64,000 bases of DNA from Streptomyces canus (GCF_001514145.1 NZ_KQ948661.1:62001-126000); one strand, 5' to 3'. Shown: positions 9,250-17,745, counted from the stretch's first letter. Numbers and translations: made by a program. The notes: generated from the letters alone by a model not told the origin.

Positions 9250-9591
9250 GACCGGCTCTCTTCTTCGTCTTGGGGGTCGTACGGATCGAGCCAGATCGTG
9301 TGCGGCGGGCCCGGCTCGTTCATGTGCTGTTCACGTGGAGTGGAGCCAGTACACAGCGGCTACTCCGACGGGGTCAGTCACGGAAACCATGAAGGAGTTG
9401 GCTGGTCGGGGCCGCCATCTTGTAGATTCATATGAACGGAGGCCCTCAGTAACCTCCATGTTTTCCTGCGGAAACGTGCGGCACAGCCCACGTGACCTGG
9501 GACACAGCCCCGGAGACGGCACAGGCCGCTCCGCACTCACCTGACCCTTCCCCCATCGTAGATTTCGAGACAAAGAACGGCGGCGACGAGA
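9250..9591. promoter_or_regulatory. Divergent control region between xdh operon and pucR
   Basis: This gene-free region must hold the promoters of both the purine operon and pucR. It contains a 10-bp palindrome TTCATATGAA at 9427-9436 and an inverted repeat TTTCC-TGC-GGAAA at 9462-9474, plus a GGAGG/CCTCC pair around 9438-9457. Either palindrome could be an operator for PucR or another purine-responsive regulator. No match to the Bacillus PucR box was seen. Confidence 0.5.
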
Positions 9592-11265
9592 ATGCGGCTG
9601 CGCGCACTGCTGGACACCGACGCGCTGGGCCTGCGGCTGCTCGGCGGCGAGGACGAACTGGATCGCACCGTGCGCGGGGTGATGACCACGGACCTGCGCG
9701 ACCCGAGCCGCTACCTCTCGGGCGGGGAACTGGTCCTGACGGGCCTCGCCTGGCGCCGGGACGCCGCCGACTCGGAGCCTTTCGTACGACTGCTCGTACA
9801 GGCCGGAGTGGCCGGGCTGGCGGCCGGTGAGGCGGAACTGGGCAATGTCCCGGAGGATCTGGTCGTCGCCTGCGTCCGCCACCGCCTCCCGCTGTTCGCG
9901 GTGCACGAGTCGGTGGCCTTCGCGACGATCACCGAGCATGTCGTACGGCAGGTCTCGGGGGAGCGGGCCGGCGACCTGGCGGCAGTGGTGGACCGCCACC
10001 GCCGCATGATGACCTCGGGCCCGGCGGGCGGCGGCCCGGACGTGGTCCTCGACCTCCTCGGCTCCGACCTGGACCTGCGCGCCTGGGTCCTGTCCCCCAC
10101 CGGCCGCCTGATCGCGGGCCCGAAGGTGGCGGGCCCCGGTCTCCCGGCGGACACCTGCGCCAAGCTCGCGGCGGAACACCTGACGGCGGCCCGCACCGGG
10201 CGCCGGGGGCCCCACCGTGTCACGCTCGGCTCGTCGACGTACTCCCTCTTCGCGGTCCGCAGCTCCGGCCGCTCCCCCCAGGCCTCCCGGGACGTACGCG
10301 AGACCGTCCTGTCGGACTGGCTGCTGGCGGTGGAGGCGGATGCCGGCGACTGGCCGGAGGAACGCCTGGACCTCCTGCGCGGCGTCACCCAGCTGATCGC
10401 GGTCGAGCGGGACCGCAGGGACGCGGCCCGAACGGTCCGCCGCCGCCTGGCTCAGGAGGTCCTGGAACTGGTCCAGACGGGAGCGGCACCGGCCGAGATC
10501 GCCGCCCGCCTCAGGGTGGCCGCCCCGGTCCTCCTCCCCGGCCTGGGAGCGGCCCCTCACTGGCAGGTGGTGGTGGCCAGGGTCGAATGGCAGGACGGCG
10601 ACCTGGAGGGCGGTCCCGTGGCCCAGTCGCTCCTGGAGGAGATCCTGGTGGACCCGTCGGCCACGGGCCCCGAGCCCTCCGACCGCATCGCGGTGGCCCA
10701 CACCGGTGACGAGGCGATCGCCCTGGTCCCCCTCCCGGCGGTCTCCACCGAGCACGACGGCTCCGAGGCCGGCATCCTGGCGGACGCCCTCCTGGAATCC
10801 GTACGGGACCCCCTCGCGGCCGGACTGGACGACGACGGCCGGGTCACCCTGGGCGTCAGCGCGTCGGTGCACTCGGCGGAGGGCCTCAGAGGCGCCCTGG
10901 AGGAGGCCCGCCACGCCCGCAGGGTGGCGGCGGCCCGCGCCGGCCGGGTCTGCGCGGCAGGCCACCAGGAGCTGGCCTCGCACGTCCTGCTGCTGCCCTT
11001 CGTGCCCGACGACGTCCGCCGGGCCTTCACGGCCCGCCTCCTCGACCCGCTCCGCGACTACGACCGCCGTCACCGGGCCGAGCTGATCCCCACCCTGGAG
11101 GCCTTCCTGGACTGCGACGGCTCCTGGACCCGCTGCGCGACCCGTCTCCACCTGCACGTCAACACGCTGCGCTACCGCGTCGGGCGGATCGAGCAGTTGA
11201 CGAGCCGGGACCTCTCACGCCTCGAGGACAAGCTGGATTTCTTCCTGGCACTGCGGATGAGCTGA
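9592..11265 (+). CDS. pucR: PucR-family transcriptional regulator
   Basis: A 557-residue regulator. The N-terminal PucR ligand domain (about 5-125) contains DLRDPSRYLSGGELVLTGLAW. A GGDEF-like central region (about 320-460) carries LGVSASVHSAEGLRGALEEAR. The C-terminal HTH_30 domain contains the recognition helix TRLHLHVNTLRYRVGRIEQL. Bacillus PucR activates purine catabolism in response to ureide intermediates. Divergence from the xanthine dehydrogenase operon supports the same role here. The ribosome site is weak. Confidence 0.9.
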   Translation: MRLRALLDTDALGLRLLGGEDELDRTVRGVMTTDLRDPSRYLSGGELVLTGLAWRRDAADSEPFVRLLVQAGVAGLAAGEAELGNVPEDLVVACVRHRLPLFAVHESVAFATITEHVVRQVSGERAGDLAAVVDRHRRMMTSGPAGGGPDVVLDLLGSDLDLRAWVLSPTGRLIAGPKVAGPGLPADTCAKLAAEHLTAARTGRRGPHRVTLGSSTYSLFAVRSSGRSPQASRDVRETVLSDWLLAVEADAGDWPEERLDLLRGVTQLIAVERDRRDAARTVRRRLAQEVLELVQTGAAPAEIAARLRVAAPVLLPGLGAAPHWQVVVARVEWQDGDLEGGPVAQSLLEEILVDPSATGPEPSDRIAVAHTGDEAIALVPLPAVSTEHDGSEAGILADALLESVRDPLAAGLDDDGRVTLGVSASVHSAEGLRGALEEARHARRVAAARAGRVCAAGHQELASHVLLLPFVPDDVRRAFTARLLDPLRDYDRRHRAELIPTLEAFLDCDGSWTRCATRLHLHVNTLRYRVGRIEQLTSRDLSRLEDKLDFFLALRMS

Positions 11266-11294
11266 AACCTGTGAGGCCCCGGACTCCCACGACT

Positions 11295-11312
11295 TTGTGA
11301 ATTCCTTCACCC
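11295..11312. promoter_or_regulatory. Rex-like operator upstream of the TPR gene
   Basis: The site reads TTGTGAATTCCTTCACCC. The Streptomyces Rex consensus is TTGTGAA-N4-TTCACAA; only the last two bases differ. It lies 81 bp before the start codon of the TPR-like gene. Rex represses respiratory genes when NADH is low, so this would predict redox control. This is a sequence match only. Confidence 0.5.
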
Positions 11313-11392
11313 ACCCCCTTGGCCGGGCCCGTCGTTTCGTGCTGAGATGCCGCCACCACTCATAGCTCGACGGCGCGCTCGGGGAGGGCAAC

Positions 11393-12166
11393 GTGGCGTA
11401 TACCGCCATGTCTGGTAACGGAACGACCGCCGGTGACGATCCACTCCAGACCGCGGTATGGCGGCTGCGCTCGCGGGCCTGCTGGGCCGACGCGGCCGCC
11501 CTGCTCCAACCGGTCACCGCGCAGGCGGCGCTGCAGCGAGCGGCACTTCTGGTGGAACGCTGCCTGTACACGGAGCAGGGCTGGGCGGAGGCGGAGGACG
11601 CACTGCGCACCGCCGAGGCCCTGGCCCACAGCGACGGCGAACGGGGAGCGGCCGCTTGTGAACGAGGGCAACTTGCGTACGCCTCGACGCTCCACGGGGT
11701 CCGTGACCGCGCGGACGAGGCGAGGGCGGCGCTGGGCCGTGCGGCGGCGCTGATCCCTCCGGGGGTGGAGGCCAGGGCACTGCTGGACTTCCGCCGGGGG
11801 CTGCTGGCGGAGAACCTGGCCCACGCTCCCCAGGCGGCCCGAGCGGCCTACCGCCGCGCCCACGCGGGCGCCACAGCCCACTCCGACCCCCTGCTGCTGT
11901 CCTTCACCTGGCGCCACCTCGCCGGACTCGCCCTGCGGGACGGCGAGTTGGCCGAGGCGCGGCACGGCTTCGCCGAATCACTCCGGATCCGGGAGGAGTT
12001 GGGCTACCTGGTGGGAACGGCACCGGCCCTCGCTTCCCTCGCGGACGCGGAGGTGGAACCGGAGGCGTCCCGGCTCCGCGAGGAGGCGAGGCGGTTGTAC
12101 CGGTTGCTGGGCGGCGTACCCACGTGGCTGTCCCGACAGTTGACTCCACCGGCGGCCACGGCGTGA
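11393..12166 (+). CDS. TPR-like protein of unknown function
   Basis: A 257-residue soluble, alanine- and arginine-rich helical protein. Helical hairpins repeat with TPR-like spacing (for example AEDALRTAEALAHSDGERGAAA and AEARHGFAESLRIREELGYLVG), suggesting a protein-interaction scaffold. The GTG start at 11393 follows GGGGAGGG; ATG 11408 is an in-frame alternative. No catalytic motif is visible. The possible Rex box upstream is the only clue to its role. Confidence 0.7.
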   Translation: MAYTAMSGNGTTAGDDPLQTAVWRLRSRACWADAAALLQPVTAQAALQRAALLVERCLYTEQGWAEAEDALRTAEALAHSDGERGAAACERGQLAYASTLHGVRDRADEARAALGRAAALIPPGVEARALLDFRRGLLAENLAHAPQAARAAYRRAHAGATAHSDPLLLSFTWRHLAGLALRDGELAEARHGFAESLRIREELGYLVGTAPALASLADAEVEPEASRLREEARRLYRLLGGVPTWLSRQLTPPAATA

Positions 12167-12182
12167 TGTGACCGGGGGCGCC

Positions 12183-12478
12183 TATGGAGGCGCCGGGTCA
12201 GGTTGTCGGGCGGGTGCGGGTGCGTTGCGGCTGGTCGCGCAGTTCCCCGCGGGCAGCTGCGCTGGGCTTGGCGGGGCGCCTACGGGGGTGCCGGGTCGGG
12301 TTGTCGGGCGGGTGCCGGTGAGTGGGGGCTGGTCGCGCAGTTCCCCGCGGGCAGCTGCGCTGGGCTTGGGCGGGGCGCCCTACGGGGGTGCCGGGTCGGG
12401 TAGTCGGGCGGGTGCGGGCCGGTGGGGGCTGGTCGCGCAGTTCCCCGCGCCCCCGGGGAGTTGCAGCCACCGGCGCCA
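12183..12478. repeat. Three tandem ~98-100-bp units with REP-like core
   Basis: A GC-rich unit is repeated three times (about 12183-12280, 12281-12380, 12381-12478). Landmarks: CCGGGTC at 12193, 12291 and 12391, and the core CTGGTCGCGCAGTTCCCCG at 12231, 12329 and 12429. The core is the interspersed palindromic type seen throughout Streptomyces genomes. The third unit is followed by GCCCCC, as in the copy near 28.3 kb. No credible gene lies here. Confidence 0.85.
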
Positions 12479-12568
12479 CGACGGACCGTTCACCGGACGT
12501 ACCGCACACCCCGCGCCACGACGGGCCGGTGGCCGCGTACGGCGGGAAGGGACCGCCGCAGGCACTCA

Positions 12569-12587
12569 GGGGCGCGGGGAACTGCGC
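12569..12587. repeat. Inverted copy of the REP-like core
   Basis: GGGGCGCGGGGAACTGCGC is the reverse complement of the core found in the three units upstream. The stretch 12479-12636 between the tandem array and the GntR gene contains only this element and no gene. Confidence 0.8.
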
Positions 12588-12636
12588 ACAACGCCCGCCC
12601 CCACCGAACCCGCACAGGCCGCCGCAGGCAACCGCC

Positions 12637-13500
12637 TCACGACCTCCCGGCGAAATGCCCGCCCACAAGCCCCCGCACCACATCCAGATCCCGCGCGATC
12701 AACGCGTCCAACAGCGCCGTGTGCTCCGCCGCGTCCGCGATCAGATCCGCCCGGCCGCGCGCCGCGGACGCACCCACCAGCGGCCACTGGGACCGCCGGT
12801 GCAAGTCCGACGCGATCTGCACCAGTTGCTCGTTCCCCGACAGCGACAGCACCGCGCGGTGGAACGTCCGATCGGCCTCCGCGTACGTCGCCCGGCACCC
12901 CGACGACGCCGCCCGCACGCTCGCCTCCGCCACCGGCCGCAGCTCCGCCCACCGCTCCACCGGCACGCTCCGCGCCAGCCGCAACACCACCGGCACCTCG
13001 ATCAGCGCCCGCACCTCGGCCAACTCGGCCAGCTCACGGGCCCCCCGCTCGACCACCCGGAAGCCACGGTTGGGAACAACCTCGACGGCCCCCTCCAGCG
13101 CGAGCTGCTGCATGGCCTCCCGCACCGGCGTGGCGGACACCCCGAAGCGCTCCCCCAGCGCGGGCGCCGAGTACACCTCGCCAGGAAGCAACTCTCCCGT
13201 GACCAACGCCGTACGCAGGGCGTCGAGGATCTGCCCCCGCACGGAGGCCCGCTGGACGACAGGCCGCGGGATCGGCACCTCACTGTGCGTGTGCTCACCC
13301 CGGACCCCGGAACCCGCTTCGGCCCGGACCCGCGCCGCATCGGAGGCCCGCATCTGCGGCGGCACCCGAACCGCGCCCACGGCCAGGTCCACGTCCCGCT
13401 CCACACCCCCCGTCCCGGCGGAGCCCTGCGCACCCTGCTTCACGGGTCCTCCTCCGGACGTGTCGGTACTTGGGGTCATTAACGAGGGCTTGTTACTCAC
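12637..13500 (-). CDS. GntR-family (FadR/FCD type) regulator
   Basis: A 287-residue repressor type. A non-conserved ~85-residue N-terminal extension precedes the winged helix (VYSAPALGERFGVSATPVREAM). A helical FCD ligand-binding domain follows, with the E/H-rich metal-site helices (FHRAVLSLSGNEQL, HTALLDALIARD). The start is uncertain: GTG 13500 has AGGTG eight bases upstream and would place a TTA codon at residue 7; ATG 13479 excludes it. Its DNA-binding domain is strikingly like the hydroxyproline-locus GntR at 35.6 kb. The target is unknown. Confidence 0.85.
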   Translation of the reverse strand: MSNKPSLMTPSTDTSGGGPVKQGAQGSAGTGGVERDVDLAVGAVRVPPQMRASDAARVRAEAGSGVRGEHTHSEVPIPRPVVQRASVRGQILDALRTALVTGELLPGEVYSAPALGERFGVSATPVREAMQQLALEGAVEVVPNRGFRVVERGARELAELAEVRALIEVPVVLRLARSVPVERWAELRPVAEASVRAASSGCRATYAEADRTFHRAVLSLSGNEQLVQIASDLHRRSQWPLVGASAARGRADLIADAAEHTALLDALIARDLDVVRGLVGGHFAGRS

Positions 13501-13554
13501 CCGTCAAGCACCTTAGGCGCAGAACGCTCCAGTTCAAATCCGAAGATCCCGGGT

Positions 13555-13571
13555 AAGGTAAGCCTTACCTT
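13555..13571. promoter_or_regulatory. DmdR/IdeR-type iron box
   Basis: AAGGTAAG-C-CTTACCTT is a perfect 17-bp palindrome lying 41 bp upstream of the FhuF-like gene. It matches the core of the actinobacterial iron box (TTAGGTTAGGCTxACCTAA). The placement predicts repression by DmdR1/IdeR when iron is plentiful. Confidence 0.75.
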
Positions 13572-13612
13572 TAGCTGACCGCTCAAGACGACTGCGAATC
13601 GGTGCTCCCCGC

Positions 13613-14482
13613 ATGCCCATACCGCTGCCCCGCCACCAGCGCGCCCCCCGCTCCGCCGTCACAGCCGCCTACGCGCGCGTGACCGAGGCCCTCCCGGTGC
13701 TGACGGTCACGGAGCTGCCCGCGGACACCCCCCTCCCGGCCGGTGACGGCTGGGTCACCGCCGCGGCCCTCGCGGGGAACGGCACCGCCCTGGACACCTT
13801 CCTCGCCTGGGACGACGAACAGGTCCTCAGGGACAACGCCAGGAAGGGCCGCCCGGACGTGATCGCCGGCTTCGGCCTGCACCGCTACGCCTGGCCGGCC
13901 TGTCTCCTCTTCACGGCACCGTGGTTCCTGCACCGCAGGGTCCCCCGCTACCCGGTGACCGAGGTCTCCTACGACCGCACCCGGGGCCCGATGGCCCTCG
14001 CCGTCCACCCGGGCCCGTTCGCCTGCCTCCCGGACGACCCGGCCGCCGCGCTCCCCGGCGCGTACACGGTCCCCGACGAGGAGTCCCTGCGCGCGGAACT
14101 GAGGGACGCGATCGCCGAGCACATGGAGCCGCTCCTCGCCGCCTTCGGCCCGCGCATGCGCCGCCGCGGCAGGGCCCTGTGGGGCATGGTGACCGACGAG
14201 ATCGTCGAGGGGATCTGGTACGTCGCCGAACTGCTCGGCGAGCACGAGAAGCGCCGGGCCGAACACGCCCTGGAACTCCTGCTGCCCGGGACGACGAAGC
14301 CGTACGCCGGCTCCCCGGCCTTCCGCATGCTCACCGGCCCCGACGGCGGGCCCCTGGCCACCCGGGACCGGATCAGCTGCTGCATGTACTACACACTGGA
14401 TCCGGCCGACACCTGCGTGACCTGCCCGCGCACCTGCGACAAGGACCGGATCACCAAGCTCACGGCGGCCGCTGCCAGTTGA
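13613..14482 (+). CDS. FhuF-like ferric-siderophore reductase
   Basis: A 289-residue protein with the C-terminal 2Fe-2S motif of the FhuF family, Cys-Cys-x10-Cys-x2-Cys (Cys256, Cys257, Cys268, Cys271). FhuF-type proteins reduce ferric iron bound to siderophores in the cytoplasm. The upstream iron box strongly supports this. ATG 13613 has no clear ribosome site. No siderophore transporter or synthetase is adjacent, so it would serve siderophores encoded elsewhere. Confidence 0.85.
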   Translation: MPIPLPRHQRAPRSAVTAAYARVTEALPVLTVTELPADTPLPAGDGWVTAAALAGNGTALDTFLAWDDEQVLRDNARKGRPDVIAGFGLHRYAWPACLLFTAPWFLHRRVPRYPVTEVSYDRTRGPMALAVHPGPFACLPDDPAAALPGAYTVPDEESLRAELRDAIAEHMEPLLAAFGPRMRRRGRALWGMVTDEIVEGIWYVAELLGEHEKRRAEHALELLLPGTTKPYAGSPAFRMLTGPDGGPLATRDRISCCMYYTLDPADTCVTCPRTCDKDRITKLTAAAAS

Positions 14483-14612
14483 GGTCCCGTCAGAGGGGAC
14501 CCCGCCGCAGACCACCCTCCCGCGTGCCGTAAGATCACGCCGACTGGGACGCCCGTTCGGTTACAGCCAATTCACAACTTCCTCACTTGTCGCAGGAACT
14601 TTCCGGGGAACC

Positions 14613-14624
14613 ACCCGTACGGGT
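14613..14624. promoter_or_regulatory. 12-bp palindrome upstream of the DUF2637 gene
   Basis: ACCCGTACGGGT is a perfect palindrome about 170 bp before the start codon, flanked by two GGAAC boxes (14595 and 14608). The region 14483-14796 holds no gene and is the presumed promoter region. The binding protein is unknown. Confidence 0.4.
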
Positions 14625-14796
14625 AGTCTTATTCGAACTCAACTCCCGCCCCTCAAGCGGCAGTTCGAGCAGAACGCCGCCCTGGGCAACCCCTTGCACT
14701 TCCTTGGCGGCCTCTTGCCCCGAAAACGCCTGAGGGCCGTTGGGATTGGGCCACTATGGCGGGCGATACGCCCTATCCCAATGCAAGGGACCCCAG

Positions 14797-15837
14797 ATGA
14801 GACTGACCGACATATCGCTGAACTGGTTGCTTCCGGGCGCCGTACTGCTCCTGGGCATGCTGGCGGCGGTAGCGGTGCTCGCGCGGAGCAAGCGGTCCGG
14901 CGGGGAGCACGCGAAAGACGACTCGTGGGAGCGGAGCGAGGAGCGCCGCAGGCGCAAGGAGGCCATATATGGCACCGCCTCCTATGTCCTTCTGTTCTGC
15001 TGTGCGGCGGTCGCCGCCGCCCTCTCCTTCCACGGTCTGGTGGGCTTCGGCCAGCAGAACCTGAACCTGTCCGGCGGCTGGGAGTACCTCGTCCCGTTCG
15101 GCCTGGACGGCGCGGCGATGTTCTGTTCCGTGCTCGCGGTGCGCGAGGCCAGCCACGGTGACGCGGCCCTCGGCTCCCGGATACTCGTGTGGACGTTCGC
15201 CGGCGCGGCGGCCTGGTTCAACTGGGTGCACGCGCCCAGGGGGTTCGGCCACGACGGCGCACCTCAGTTCTTCTCCGGCATGTCCCTCTCGGCCGCCGTC
15301 CTCTTCGACCGCGCGCTGAAGCAGACCCGCAAGGCCGCTCTGCGCGAGCAGGGTCTGGTGCCGCGTCCGCTTCCCCAGATCCGCATCGTCCGCTGGGTGA
15401 GGGCGCCGCGTGAGACGTACAAGGCCTGGTCGCTGATGCTGCTGGAGAACGTGCGCAGCCTCGACGAGGCGGTCGACGAGGTCCGCGAGGACAAGCGCGA
15501 GAAGGAAGCGGCCCGACTGCGTCGGCGCGGCGAGCAGCGCGTGGAGCGCGCCCAGCTCAAGGCGATCAGCCGGGGACACCGCGGCTTCGCCGGCCGGGGC
15601 GGCGGGCGCGAGTTGGAGTCCCAGGCGGCGGCCCCGGCTCTGGAGCGAGCCTCCGCGGAGCCTGCCATACCCAACCCGGAGCCGCTGCCCGTACGCCAGC
15701 GTCCCTCTCTCCAGCCCGTCCGCGGCGCGTCCGAGTCGCACTCCGTCGACCTCACCGCGGAGGACGACACAATGGCCCTGCCGCGTCTCGACTCGCTGGA
15801 GCGCAAACTCAAGGATCTTGAGCAGCAGTTCGGCTGA
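14797..15837 (+). CDS. DUF2637 membrane protein
   Basis: A 346-residue protein with an N-terminal membrane segment (WLLPGAVLLLGMLAAVAVLA) and four further ones between about residues 60 and 175, the DUF2637 region. A basic, coiled-coil-prone cytoplasmic tail follows (repeated Arg/Glu/Lys, residues 200-270), then a proline-rich linker and a final acidic/basic helix LDSLERKLKDLEQQFG. DUF2637 proteins are common in Streptomyces and related to plasmid-spread SpdB-type proteins; no function is established. ATG 14797 is preceded by AAGGGA. Confidence 0.75.
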   Translation: MRLTDISLNWLLPGAVLLLGMLAAVAVLARSKRSGGEHAKDDSWERSEERRRRKEAIYGTASYVLLFCCAAVAAALSFHGLVGFGQQNLNLSGGWEYLVPFGLDGAAMFCSVLAVREASHGDAALGSRILVWTFAGAAAWFNWVHAPRGFGHDGAPQFFSGMSLSAAVLFDRALKQTRKAALREQGLVPRPLPQIRIVRWVRAPRETYKAWSLMLLENVRSLDEAVDEVREDKREKEAARLRRRGEQRVERAQLKAISRGHRGFAGRGGGRELESQAAAPALERASAEPAIPNPEPLPVRQRPSLQPVRGASESHSVDLTAEDDTMALPRLDSLERKLKDLEQQFG

Positions 15838-15899
15838 GGCGAAAGCCGAGCCCAGGGCCAGAGCCAAGGCCTGAAGGGCGCGGCCGCGAGGCCGGAGCA

Positions 15900-15946
15900 C
15901 CACGGGAAGGGGGCGTGACCGACGCGGTCACGCCCCCTTCCCGTGG
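15900..15946. terminator. Perfect 21-bp stem bidirectional terminator
   Basis: Two 21-base arms (15900-15920 and 15926-15946) are perfectly complementary around the loop GACGC. They sit between the convergent DUF2637 gene and the ATPase gene that ends at 15948. The symmetry suits termination from both directions; there is no U-tract. Confidence 0.8.
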
Positions 15947-15947
15947 T

Positions 15948-16430
15948 TCACGCCGTTCCGGCGTCGAGTTCGAACCAGACGGCCTTGCCCACGCCGTGTG
16001 CCCGTACACCCCAGGCATCCGCGAGGGACTGCACCAGGACCAGGCCCCTGCCATGTGTACCGTCATCGGCCTTCGGTACGCGCATCCGGGGTCTGCGGGC
16101 GACGAAGTCCCGCACCTCGACCCTCAGCGCCCGGGGTCCCACCGTGGCCGTGACGACCGCGTCGTGGTCGGTGTGCACGAGTGCGTTGGTGACGAGTTCA
16201 CTGGTGAGCAGTTCGGCTATCTCGGATCGTCCGGGCCTCCCCCAATGTCGTAACAGCTCGCGCAAGGCCCTGCGTGTCTCAGGTACGGCCCCCAGGTCCG
16301 CCTGCTCCAGTCTGCGCCGGAGCTGAGGCGACTGCGCCTGCTCCAGGGCGCTGTCGGCCTTCTCCTCCACGGTCTTTGCCGAGAAGGCCCCTACTGCCGT
16401 GGGACCGCCTCCTCGTGCCTGCCTCTTCAT
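15948..16430 (-). CDS. RsbW-like ATP-binding (anti-sigma type) protein, TTA codon
   Basis: A 160-residue GHKL ATPase-fold protein of the small HATPase_c family abundant in Streptomyces. The N box is ELLTSELVTNALVH, the G1 region is VRDFVARRPRM, and the G2 box is GTHGRGLVLVQSLADAWG. It ends with the typical GKAVWFELD. Members act as anti-sigma factor kinases or antagonists. A TTA codon at 16253-16251 (in ELLRHWGRP) makes translation dependent on the bldA tRNA. No partner sigma or anti-anti-sigma gene is adjacent. Confidence 0.85.
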   Translation of the reverse strand: MKRQARGGGPTAVGAFSAKTVEEKADSALEQAQSPQLRRRLEQADLGAVPETRRALRELLRHWGRPGRSEIAELLTSELVTNALVHTDHDAVVTATVGPRALRVEVRDFVARRPRMRVPKADDGTHGRGLVLVQSLADAWGVRAHGVGKAVWFELDAGTA

Positions 16431-17174
16431 GACCCCCGCCCGCGTGCCGATGTCGGTTTCCCTCCTGCTCGAACACGTTCACGGGGATCCATGCCCCATA
16501 GTTCATGCGGCAGTCATGTCGAATCGTCAACGACCAGGTGTTCGGCCACGTTTGCGGTGGCGACCACGGCCACGTCGGCAGAGCGGACGAATCCCGGACC
16601 AACCCCTGCGGACCACAGCGCACGCCGGCGCGGCTTCGACGGGCCGGCGCCCCGCGGCGGTCCGTACGGCCCGCCCGACCCGCGGCGCGTGTGCCGCCGG
16701 CCCCCTCCGTGCGGCATGTGCCCTGCGAACCGGTGCCGGGGTACCGGACACCATGGGCGCCGCGCGAGCCCTTCACCCCGGGAAAACGCGGGAAATCACC
16801 TGGTCGGCAAGGGGGTGCCGAGGGCCGCGAGGAGCGGGCGGACCTGGGCATCCGCGCGGGGTCCGGCCCCGGATGCCCACGTACCGGCGCGGCCCTCGAG
16901 GCGAGGAGCCTGCCGTACGACGACCCGCGCGCCCTTGAAACGGCGTGCACCCCCGCCGTCGGCACCCGACGACCGGGCACGGCGAGCGGAGGTGAGCCGG
17001 TGCATCCGTTCCCGGAGGCGGCAGCCGACCCCGCAGTGCCGCAGGGCTGCTGAGCCACATGGCTCCGGGACACCGGGACCACCGGGCATGGGCCGATCTG
17101 CCGACCCCGCGCTGCCGACCTCGCCGTACCCGACGAAGAGGTGTGGCAGGCGGGAAACTGGCCGGAATCCGCCG
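16431..17174. other. Gene-poor stretch
   Basis: This 744-bp region carries open frames on both strands (for example 16505-17053 plus), but they are Arg/Pro-rich, lack good ribosome sites and recognisable domains, and have weaker third-position GC bias than neighbouring genes. It presumably contains the promoter of the ATPase gene near 16.5 kb. No convincing gene or RNA was found. Confidence 0.5.
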
Positions 17175-17639
17175 CTACTTGCCAGCGACGCCCTTGGTGC
17201 CGATGTGGAAGATCTTGTGGCTGCCGCGGGTCATGTCGACGACGAGGGTGCTGGTCTGGCCGGCACTCCAGGTGAGGGTGACGACTGCCTCCGTGTGGTC
17301 GGCGGTGCCGTTGTCGGTGACCTTCCAGGCGAGGGGCACGTTCTGGGCACGCAGGACGCCGTCGGCGTGCTCCTTGTCCTCCCAGGCGTTCAGTTCCTTC
17401 TGGAACGCCTGGGTGAGGTAGTGCGCGCGGAGCGCGTCCTGGAGATCGCCGCCGCCCTCGTCGGTGACCGCGTCGACGTAGGCGCCGTAGAAGTCGGCGA
17501 TGCGGGTGATGTTGTCGGACGGCTTCCCGCTGACGCTGCGCGGTGCTCCGGCGGAGGCCTGGGCGGTGATGCCGAGGCCGAGGGCCAGGGCGAGGCCGAC
17601 GGCCAGGGTGGTGCGGCGGGTCGCCTTGGTCGTGTTCAT
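17175..17639 (-). CDS. Small secreted protein of unknown function
   Basis: A 154-residue precursor with a Sec signal peptide (basic start, hydrophobic stretch LAVGLALALGLGITAQASA, cleavage near residue 30). The mature part is acidic-neutral, with one YGAYVDAVTDEGG helix region and a strand-rich C-terminus with many Thr/Val. It resembles small secreted Streptomyces proteins without known function. ATG 17639 follows GGGGA. It lies downstream of, and in the same direction as, the secreted protein at 17.7-18.4 kb. Confidence 0.75.
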   Translation of the reverse strand: MNTTKATRRTTLAVGLALALGLGITAQASAGAPRSVSGKPSDNITRIADFYGAYVDAVTDEGGGDLQDALRAHYLTQAFQKELNAWEDKEHADGVLRAQNVPLAWKVTDNGTADHTEAVVTLTWSAGQTSTLVVDMTRGSHKIFHIGTKGVAGK

Positions 17640-17745
17640 CTGTGTTCCCCGTTTTCCTTCTGAGTCTTTCTGAGACTTGCCGATGGTGATGCGGTCCAGG
17701 CGGGGCCGCCCGCCCGACCCCCGTGCGGGAGGGCGGCCCCTGCTC

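Noticed and set aside
12183..12478. CRISPR array
   Set aside because: Units are ~98-100 bp and repeat throughout, without unique spacers, and no cas genes are nearby.
16505..17053. 182-codon plus-strand frame in the gene-poor stretch
   Set aside because: It has no ribosome site or domain, a Pro/Arg-rich composition, and weaker third-position GC bias than true neighbours. It cannot be fully excluded.
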